A stretch of 10,373 bases of DNA, from NCBI GenBank assembly GCA_937926025.1, contig CALANQ010000322.1:1-10373 (forward strand), read 5' to 3'. The notes below the pieces were generated by a model that did no database searches, was not told the DNA's origin, and was given only the letters and a program-made list of their open reading frames with translations. Positions within the stretch are counted from its first letter, which is position 1. Every line of letters starts with the position of its first letter. Source of the stretch: an uncultured Acidimicrobiales bacterium. GTDB lineage: Bacteria; Actinomycetota; Acidimicrobiia; Acidimicrobiales; Iamiaceae. The position numbers and the translations under genes were made by a program. This document shows positions 5,360 through 10,373 of this stretch, in pieces.

Positions 5360-7543
5360 TCAGCCCTGGTCGTCGGGGATGAGGGCGTAGGTGGCGAAGC
5401 ACATCTCGTCCTCGGTGCCCTCGGCGAACACGATGTACTTCGGGGGCCGCGTGGGATCGGCGCGCCGGTCCCACGAGCAGTCCATCCGCAGCGGCTGGCC
5501 CGCCTTGACGTGGATGGGGGTCTCCAGCGTGTAGTTCATCTGCCAGTCGAAGCTCCACTCGGGGATGTCGAGCAGGACCTGCTCGTCCGCCGTATCGGGA
5601 TCGAGCGTGAGGCGGAAGGTCTTGCCGAGCGTGTGCATGTGGCCGAGCACGGCGACGATGGTGCCGTCCTCGGGCACGGTCTGGTCGCAGGAGGACGAGG
5701 CGACGTTCCCGTCGAAGTCCTTGGTGAGCTCCTCGGGGGTCGTGCCGCAGAGCATCAGCAGCCCGGCCTCGTTGGCGGCGCCCGACGGGCCGTAGAGCTT
5801 CACGTTGTCGGCGAGCGCGGCCTCCCGGTCGCACAGGGGTGCCTCCCGGTCCGCGGGGGCGCACGGGATCTCCACCGGGCCGATCGGGTTGATGACCCGC
5901 ATGGCCTTGAGGTCCTTGGCGCCGTCCTCCACCTGGAGCGCCAGCGTGGAGCGGTCCGGCGTGGGATCGCCGCTGTAGTGGTAGTGCAGCTGCAGCACCA
6001 GGGCGTCGCCCGGCTCCATCAGGATGCCGATGTCATCGCCGAAGTCCGACGGCCCCTGGCCCGGCACCCAGCCGGCCACCAGGTTGGACTGGCCGGAGAA
6101 GCCGACGTCGCGCTTGTAGGCGCGGCCCGGCACCTTGTCGGGGCGGGCGCCGCGCAGCATCGGGCCGGCGTAGCAGCCCCAGCCGGGCTGGCCGTCCTTG
6201 CCGTCGACCTCCTTCGACGACTGCACCTGCTCCGCACTGATGTGGAACACCTGGGCGTGGTGCAGCTCCTCGACCTGGTCGGCCAGGAACGTGTAGCCGG
6301 TGAGGTACGTGGGCTTGGTGAGCTTCGGGTCGAGGACGAAGCAGCGGTAGTCGTTGGTGTTGTCGAGCGACCCGGTGTACGCCGGCCGATCGAGGACGAT
6401 GTCCTTGCGGGGCTGCGGGCCCGGGTCGGTGGGCTTGGGCCGGATGAGGGCGTTCTCGGACACGTCGAGGGGGGCGCCGGCATCGGACCAGGCGGCGATG
6501 GCGGCGATCTCGTCGTCGGTGAGCGACATCTTGTGCTGGAGCGGCACACCCACGTCCGAGGCCGGCCACGGCGGCATGTGCTTCAGCTGGGTGACGGTCT
6601 TGAGGCCGTCGGAGACCGAGCGGGCGTCGCCGGCGGTGTCGATGGTGATGGCGTGGGCGCCCATCTGGCCGGAGTTGTGGCACGAGACGCAGTTGGCCTC
6701 GAGGATGGGCTGGACGGTCTTGGCGAAGGACGGCCCGCCGGTGGGCTCCTTGGCGTCGGGGCCGCTGATGCGGGTGGGGATGGTGCGCTCGGTCGGGTCG
6801 TACGCGGTGAGCTTCAGCGTGAGGGTGGCGTCGTCGGACGTGGACACCATGCCGGCGATGTTGATGGGGCCGGCGTCGAAGTCCGAGAGCTTGGCCTTGC
6901 TGGTGGCCTTCACGGTGAGGGCGCCGTCGTCGAGCGTGGCGGTGCCGGCGAAGGTGGCGGGCTTGGTGATGTCCTTGACGGTGAGGTCGCCGGTCATCTC
7001 GAAGTCGTGGGCCTTCCCTTCGACCAGCTCGCCGTCGAGGCCGGTGATGTCGTCGGGCTCGAAGGTGGCGAGCGGGTGCTCGTGGGACTCCAGGTAGTCC
7101 AGGCGGAGGCGGGCGTCGCGCAGGTTGTTGTCGGAGTGGAGCTGCTCGAGGTTGACGACCACGGTGCCGACCCGCGTGGCCGACAGGTCCGACGGGTCGA
7201 CGGCGATGTCACCGGCGACGCCGTTGGTGGTGCCCTTGGCCGAGCTGGTCTCCTTGCCGGCGAACTGCTCCTTCACCTGATAGGTGAGCGACGACTTGGT
7301 GGGGTCGATCCGGTAGACGGTCTCGCCGTCGGCGGGGGTGAGCTTCGGTGCCTCGGGCACCTCGTAGGTGACCTTGGCGTACTTGCGCGACTCCACCACC
7401 GGCTTCACCTGCCGCCAGGTGTACAGGCCGGCGCCGGCCGCGACGACGAGGATGGCGCCGAGCACGAGCGAACGGGTCTTGAGCGAGCCGGCCTTCTTCC
7501 CCGTTGGCTCCAGCTCGATGGGTGCGGCGTCGCCGTCGCTCAT
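5360..7543 (-). CDS. Membrane-anchored fusion: YceI-like domain, cytochrome c, PHM/DBM-type copper monooxygenase
   Basis: The 727-residue protein has four parts. A short cytoplasmic tail and one transmembrane anchor (about 23-41) lead outward. A YceI-like domain (about 75-248) shows YRIDPTKSSLTYQV at its start, HDFEMTGDLTVKDITKPATF and an ending KLTAY; YceI proteins bind isoprenoid-like lipids. A small c-type haem domain (about 270-360) has CVSCH at 285-289 and MPPW at 323-326, where M323 is a likely axial ligand. The C-terminal half (about 380-727) resembles copper type II monooxygenases such as peptidylglycine hydroxylating and dopamine beta-monooxygenases. By comparison with PHM, H428-H429 match the CuH pair, H520 or H522 (LHYHY) the third CuH ligand, H635 and H637 (GHMH) the CuM histidines, and M714 (DEMC) the CuM methionine. 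C689 and C715 match a PHM disulfide. The start at 7543 follows a GGAGGAG ribosome site; a longer ORF to 7579 lacks one. The substrate is unknown; an extracytoplasmic oxygenase is inferred. Confidence 0.88.
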   Translation of the reverse strand: MSDGDAAPIELEPTGKKAGSLKTRSLVLGAILVVAAGAGLYTWRQVKPVVESRKYAKVTYEVPEAPKLTPADGETVYRIDPTKSSLTYQVKEQFAGKETSSAKGTTNGVAGDIAVDPSDLSATRVGTVVVNLEQLHSDNNLRDARLRLDYLESHEHPLATFEPDDITGLDGELVEGKAHDFEMTGDLTVKDITKPATFAGTATLDDGALTVKATSKAKLSDFDAGPINIAGMVSTSDDATLTLKLTAYDPTERTIPTRISGPDAKEPTGGPSFAKTVQPILEANCVSCHNSGQMGAHAITIDTAGDARSVSDGLKTVTQLKHMPPWPASDVGVPLQHKMSLTDDEIAAIAAWSDAGAPLDVSENALIRPKPTDPGPQPRKDIVLDRPAYTGSLDNTNDYRCFVLDPKLTKPTYLTGYTFLADQVEELHHAQVFHISAEQVQSSKEVDGKDGQPGWGCYAGPMLRGARPDKVPGRAYKRDVGFSGQSNLVAGWVPGQGPSDFGDDIGILMEPGDALVLQLHYHYSGDPTPDRSTLALQVEDGAKDLKAMRVINPIGPVEIPCAPADREAPLCDREAALADNVKLYGPSGAANEAGLLMLCGTTPEELTKDFDGNVASSSCDQTVPEDGTIVAVLGHMHTLGKTFRLTLDPDTADEQVLLDIPEWSFDWQMNYTLETPIHVKAGQPLRMDCSWDRRADPTRPPKYIVFAEGTEDEMCFATYALIPDDQG

Positions 7544-7548
7544 GGTTG

Positions 7549-7555
7549 CTCCTCC
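7549..7555 (-). promoter_or_regulatory. Strong Shine-Dalgarno GGAGGAG that sets the start of the fusion gene
   Basis: On the minus strand GGAGGAG lies 5 bases before the ATG at 7543. It fixes the start there rather than at the in-frame codon ending at 7579. It is the clearest ribosome-binding site in the window, where several other starts look leaderless, so this mRNA probably has a real leader. Confidence 0.85.
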
Positions 7556-7590
7556 AAGATGCGGCCCCCCTGGTCGCATCGCGCTCGTGG

Positions 7591-7596
7591 ATCTTA
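7591..7596 (-). promoter_or_regulatory. Candidate -10 element (TAAGAT) of the fusion gene, in an AT-richer intergenic stretch
   Basis: The 157-base gap between the fusion gene and imuB is the most AT-rich part of the window, notably 7591-7650. TAAGAT on the minus strand fits a -10 and would give a leader of about 40 bases before the ATG at 7543. No convincing -35 is seen. A weak GTGAGG/CCTCAC inverted repeat (7637-7642 with 7669-7674) could end imuB transcription. Confidence 0.35.
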
Positions 7597-7700
7597 GGTT
7601 CCTACCGGTTTCCTTTTTGCATCATCGGTGCGAAATGTGAGGAGTTTGAGGGCACAGGAGCCTGGACACCTCACCCGACCCACCGACGACCACGGGCAGC

Positions 7701-9296
7701 TCAATCGTAGGTGGCCTCCCGCCACCACGCTCCGGCCTCCACCGCCAGCAGGTGCGCCGCCCCCTCCTGGTCCACCACCTGGAAGCGGGCGCGGCGCCGG
7801 TGGCGCTCCGGATCCCACCAGCGCTCGTCGACGGGCCAGGGCCCCGCCCACGCCGTGAGCCGCACCGGCCGACGACCGGGCAGGGCCAGCGTGGCCGGCG
7901 GCGCCGAGACCTCGATCCGCCCCGACACGGTGACCGGACGACCCCGGGCGTCGGCCACCACGACCGGCTCGGGCTCGGCCAGGACGGTGGCCGGCGCCGG
8001 CGCCGGGACCTGCCCGGGCCACGGCTCGGTGATGCTGGCGGGACGGGCCGCCGGGCGGTCTTCGGTGAGGTCGACGGTGGCCACCGGGACCCGGACCACC
8101 CGCTCCCCCGGGCCCCGCCCGCCCCGCACCTCGGGCACGGTGACGGCCTCGGCCCCGAGCTGGCCCTGCAGCCGGGCGACGGCCCGCCAGATGCGCTCGT
8201 CGACCAGCGTCTCGCCGCCCCAGAACCCGAGCTGGCGCCCCCGGGCCGCCACCACCTCGACCGGCACCAGGGTCAGCCGGTCCACCCCGGCGGTGGGCCG
8301 GGTGGCGCCCGATCCGGTGAGCCAGCCGTCGAGCTGCCAGCGGACCCGATCGGCCAGGGCCCCGGCGGTGAGCGCACCCTCGTGGCGCCACCGCCGGGCC
8401 AGCACCTCGCCGTGCTCGGTGCGCGCTTCCACCAGCACCTGGGTGCAGGCCAGGCCGTCGGCGGCGAGGCGGGCGTGCAGCTGGTCGGCCAGGGTCTTGG
8501 CCACGAACGCGGCCCGGTCGACGCGGTCCACCGGCGGATCGAGGTCCCGGGTGACGGCCAGGTCCGGAGCCGGATGGCGGGCGGCCAGGGGCCGCAGGTC
8601 CAGCCCCGACGCCAGCCGGTGCGCGGCCACGCCCGGATGCCCGAAGCGGGCCGACACGTCGCCCCGGGGCAGCTCGGCCACGTGCCGGAGGGTGCGCAGG
8701 CCGAGGCGCTGCCACACGTCGATCACGTCGGGCACCTCCACCGCCTCCAGCAGCGAGGCCACCGGATGGGGGCCGAGGAAGCCCGCCGCCTCCCCCGGCG
8801 GCACCACCACGGTGGCCACCCCCCGGCGGTGGGCGGCCTGGGCGGCCAGCAGCGCACCGAAGGCGCCATCGGCCACGCCGACCCGGACCGGCCACCGGCC
8901 GCCCAGGGCCCCCGACACCATCCACGCCACCCGCTCGGCCAGCGACTCGTCCCCGCCGAAGTACCGCGACGGGCCTCGGGTGGCGAACGCCAGGGTGCCG
9001 GGCCGGCTGACCTCGACCCCGGGCGTGACGGCGTCGAGCGACGACGCCACCGGCTCGAACGCCCGGGCGTCGCGCCCCGGATCGTGGGCGACCACCTCCA
9101 CCGACGGGCACCGCCGCTGGGCGGCCCGGCGGCGCAGCCCGACCTCGACCCCCGCGGCCCGGGCCGCCATCGACGCCGCCACGACCCGGTTGGCCCGGAC
9201 CACGATGACCGGCGCCGCCGGCTCCGGGTCCGACGCCAGCACCGGCCAGTCCGGGCACCAGACCACGAGGGTGCGGGTGCCGACCTCGGCGGTCAT
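7701..9296 (-). CDS. imuB: ImuB, catalytically inactive Y-family polymerase homologue of the SOS mutasome
   Basis: The 531-residue protein is a DNA polymerase Y-family homologue. With ImuA' and the DnaE2 polymerase it forms the actinobacterial mutasome that copies past DNA damage and causes induced mutation. The N-terminal palm/fingers region opens with LVVWCPDWPVLA (10-21), where active Y polymerases have a DxD-type motif. The second acidic motif (SxDE) is replaced around SLDAVTPGVEVSRPG (86-100), so catalysis is probably lost, as is usual for ImuB. A helix-hairpin-like region lies near 188-212 (VPDVIDVWQRLGLRTLRHVAELP) and a little-finger domain follows. A beta-clamp-binding motif, QLGFWG (355-360), corresponds to the QLPLWG motif of mycobacterial ImuB. 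The C-terminus carries WAGPWPVDERWW and ends in ATYD, typical of the family and of the ImuA'-binding region. The ATG at 9296 overlaps the imuA' stop by 4 bases (ATGA), implying translational coupling. Confidence 0.95.
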   Translation of the reverse strand: MTAEVGTRTLVVWCPDWPVLASDPEPAAPVIVVRANRVVAASMAARAAGVEVGLRRRAAQRRCPSVEVVAHDPGRDARAFEPVASSLDAVTPGVEVSRPGTLAFATRGPSRYFGGDESLAERVAWMVSGALGGRWPVRVGVADGAFGALLAAQAAHRRGVATVVVPPGEAAGFLGPHPVASLLEAVEVPDVIDVWQRLGLRTLRHVAELPRGDVSARFGHPGVAAHRLASGLDLRPLAARHPAPDLAVTRDLDPPVDRVDRAAFVAKTLADQLHARLAADGLACTQVLVEARTEHGEVLARRWRHEGALTAGALADRVRWQLDGWLTGSGATRPTAGVDRLTLVPVEVVAARGRQLGFWGGETLVDERIWRAVARLQGQLGAEAVTVPEVRGGRGPGERVVRVPVATVDLTEDRPAARPASITEPWPGQVPAPAPATVLAEPEPVVVADARGRPVTVSGRIEVSAPPATLALPGRRPVRLTAWAGPWPVDERWWDPERHRRRARFQVVDQEGAAHLLAVEAGAWWREATYD

Positions 9297-10060
9297 CCCG
9301 CGTCGCGCCACGCCGGCGCGTCGGCCGTCGCCGGACCGCGCGACCGGCGGTCGTCGACCGACCCGACCGACCCGACCGACCCCGCCGTTCGGGTGGGCGC
9401 GGCGACGGCGATCTGCCCCTCGGGTCCAGGCAGCCACAGCTCCGCCTCCCGGGGCCGGACCGCGCCCCGCCGCCCCGACACCTGGACCCGGACCCGGCGG
9501 GCGCGCAGCCGACCGTGCCCGATGCCGACGCCCTCCCACCGAGAGGGCCCGGAGTCCACCGTGAGATCCGGTTGGGCGGCCCACGCGTCCGAGCGGCCAC
9601 CGGCCTGCAGCAGCACCGAGCCCCGGTCCCGGGCGCGGGCGATGAGCCGCCGCTGGGTGGTGGGCGTGATGGGGGCGGTGGGCTGCACCACCACCACCTC
9701 GACGGCGTCGAGCAGCGCCGCCACCGTGCCGGCCCACTCCTGGGGACCGGGGTCGGCGATGAGCAGGGTGCGCTCGAGCGCCACGCCCAGCTCCGCCGCG
9801 GCCAGCAGCCCGAGGTGGGCGACACCCACCACCGCGCACCACTGCCCGGCGGCGGTGACCGGCCCGGCCAGGGCCAGAGCCAGGCTGGAGGCGGCGCTGC
9901 CGCCCGTGATGACGGTGCTGCCGCGCACCAGCCCGCCCTGGGGGATCAGGTCGGCGAACGCCGCCGGCACCGGGAGCACCCGCTCCGCCGCGGCGCTGAG
10001 CGGCCGCACGCGGTCCCCCAGCTCGCGGAGGGCGACGAGGTCAGGGGCGGGAACGGCCAT
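9293..10060 (-). CDS. imuA: ImuA', RecA-like accessory protein of the SOS mutasome
   Basis: The 255-residue protein resembles actinobacterial ImuA' (a RecA/SulA-like fold), which binds ImuB and supports DnaE2-dependent lesion bypass. The signature is LIPQGGLVRGSTVITGGSAA around residues 38-57. It aligns with the RecA Walker A region but has GGSAASS instead of GxxxxGKT, so the lysine is missing and ATP use is doubtful, as is common in this family. VEVVVVQP (120-127) is the equivalent of the Walker B strand. The C-terminal 30 residues are low complexity (GSVGSVGSV, then Arg/Ala/Pro-rich) and come from a 9-bp tandem repeat. I chose the ATG at 10060 because it follows a -10 (GATACT) by 6 bases; the GTG at 10078 lies inside the LexA operator. 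It is the first gene of a two-gene operon with imuB (4-base overlap) and should be induced by DNA damage. Confidence 0.92.
   Translation of the reverse strand: MAVPAPDLVALRELGDRVRPLSAAAERVLPVPAAFADLIPQGGLVRGSTVITGGSAASSLALALAGPVTAAGQWCAVVGVAHLGLLAAAELGVALERTLLIADPGPQEWAGTVAALLDAVEVVVVQPTAPITPTTQRRLIARARDRGSVLLQAGGRSDAWAAQPDLTVDSGPSRWEGVGIGHGRLRARRVRVQVSGRRGAVRPREAELWLPGPEGQIAVAAPTRTAGSVGSVGSVDDRRSRGPATADAPAWRDAG
9356..9382. repeat. 9-bp tandem repeat, three exact copies, in the imuA' 3' end
   Basis: GACCGACCC is repeated three times in a row. On the coding strand it encodes the GSV-GSV-GSV stretch of ImuA' (residues 228-235). Units are multiples of three, so copy-number change would keep frame. 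It lies in a low-complexity tail just before the imuB start. Confidence 0.85.
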
Positions 10061-10066
10061 GACCCC

Positions 10067-10095
10067 AGTATCGAACACTTGTTCGATCGAGGCAA
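10067..10095 (-). promoter_or_regulatory. imuA'-imuB promoter (-35 TTGCCT, -10 GATACT)
   Basis: On the minus strand TTGCCT (10090-10095) is separated by 17 bases from GATACT (10067-10072), which is 6 bases before the ATG at 10060. Spacing and sequence fit a housekeeping sigma-factor promoter giving a leaderless or near-leaderless mRNA. The spacer is almost filled by the LexA box. Confidence 0.7.
10071..10086. promoter_or_regulatory. LexA-binding SOS box
   Basis: TCGAAC-ACTT-GTTCGA is a perfect match to the actinobacterial SOS box consensus TCGAAC-N4-GTTCGA. It lies between the -35 and -10 of imuA'-imuB and overlaps the first two bases of the -10, so LexA would block RNA polymerase directly. 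The right-hand gene starts about 170 bases away and is unlikely to be controlled by it. Confidence 0.93.
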
Positions 10096-10256
10096 CCGGC
10101 TCGGCCCAGGATGGCGCGCGCCGCCCGGCCCGTCCAGGGAACCACCGGCCCCCGGCGGACGTCAGGAGTGCTGGCGGACGGCCCGCGTCCGGCGAGACGG
10201 GGCCGAGCGGCCATCATGGAGGTTCCTTCAGGCGGATGAGGTGCGTGGGAGCGAGC

Positions 10257-10373
10257 ATGGACGACGACCCCGTGGCGGTGGACGACGCGCCCGGTCTCGA
10301 CGCGCCCGCGGCGGTGCCAGGGCGGGTCTCCCGGAAGCGGATCTGGTTGCGCCGGCTCGGGGTGCTGGGGATC
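10257..10373 (+). CDS. Start of an unidentified protein, probably membrane-anchored; 3' end cut by window edge
   Basis: Only 39 codons are visible, so no family can be named. The protein begins with an acidic, Ala/Pro-rich stretch (MDDDPVAVDDAPGLDAP). A strongly basic segment, RVSRKRIWLRRLGVLGI, follows at residues 23-39, and the frame is still open at the window end. Basic residues followed by the beginning of a hydrophobic run suggest a cytoplasmic tail ahead of a transmembrane anchor, as in many cell-envelope enzymes; this is inference. The ATG at 10257 has a GGGAG ribosome site 5 bases upstream. An in-frame ATG at 10236 and GTG at 10245 would add seven or four residues. The 170 bases between the SOS box and this start hold no clear promoter; a small CGGACG/CGTCCG hairpin is present at 10175-10191. 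Confidence 0.6.
   Translation, partial: MDDDPVAVDDAPGLDAPAAVPGRVSRKRIWLRRLGVLGI

Noticed and set aside
5162..7597. Open frame of about 800 codons on the plus strand opposite the copper/haem fusion gene
   Set aside because: It mirrors the minus-strand gene and has a repetitive Val/Gly/Leu/Arg composition with no domain. The minus strand carries CVSCH, the copper ligands and a strong ribosome site.
7596..7613. TCCTACCGGT resembling half of the 3079-3098 palindrome, in front of the fusion gene
   Set aside because: Only one half matches (CCTACCGGT); the other side (TTTCC) does not, so a shared repressor site is not supported.
7594..9825. Long alternative frames on both strands over imuB/imuA', including an extension of the imuB frame upstream to 9842
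   Set aside because: ImuB starts well at 9296 with an ATGA overlap. The upstream extension and the other frames translate to Arg/Pro/Gly-rich sequence antisense to or out of frame with imuA'.
10175..10191. CGGACG-GCCCG-CGTCCG hairpin upstream of the last gene as a riboswitch or attenuator
   Set aside because: Six base pairs in GC-rich DNA arise easily by chance, and there is no conserved aptamer-like structure or T-run.
1..10373. tRNA, rRNA, CRISPR arrays, insertion sequences, phage genes
   Set aside because: None seen: no repeat-spacer pattern, transposase, integrase, or tRNA-like cloverleaf was recognised on either strand by eye.

Overview
The window is very GC-rich and almost fully coding, with strong C/G preference at third codon positions. 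Three things point to an actinobacterium: an imuA'-imuB pair under an actinobacterial-type LexA box (TCGAAC-N4-GTTCGA), a mycobacterial-type (DesA1/DesA2-like) acyl-ACP desaturase, and several starts that look leaderless. I would guess the Acidimicrobiia or a relative, but the sequence alone does not settle that. No tRNA, rRNA, CRISPR array or insertion sequence is visible, and the region reads as chromosomal backbone.

Layout. (1) Positions 2-877 (+) hold the end of a GDP-6-deoxy-D-mannose reductase gene (rmd), followed by a nested hairpin at 896-959. (2) Positions 1006-1329 (+) encode a small membrane protein of unknown function. It converges on a PhoD-type phosphodiesterase/alkaline phosphatase with a Tat lipoprotein signal (1383-3008, -). 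(3) A 100-base divergent intergenic region carries a perfect 20-bp palindrome (3079-3098), probably a TetR-family operator, over the promoter of the acyl-ACP desaturase gene (3109-4053, +). (4) The desaturase gene converges on an unrecognised multi-pass membrane protein gene (4072-5280, -). Just upstream on the same strand is a large membrane-anchored fusion protein (5360-7543, -) made of a YceI-like domain, a c-type haem domain and a PHM/DBM-type two-copper monooxygenase domain. (5) Positions 7701-10060 (-) hold the SOS mutagenesis pair imuA'-imuB with a textbook promoter and LexA operator. (6) A new gene starts at about 10257 (+) and runs off the window.

How it fits together. The imuA'-imuB pair is an inducible translesion-synthesis accessory module; its polymerase partner DnaE2 is not in this window. 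The YceI/cytochrome/copper-monooxygenase protein is the most unusual gene. It keeps the haem motif and recognisable equivalents of all the copper ligands, so it may be a self-contained extracytoplasmic oxidase in which haem feeds electrons to copper and the YceI barrel binds an isoprenoid-like lipid. The membrane protein downstream is a candidate partner. Both convergent gene pairs end in hairpins in which the two opposing TGA stop codons pair with each other, suggesting compact bidirectional terminators.
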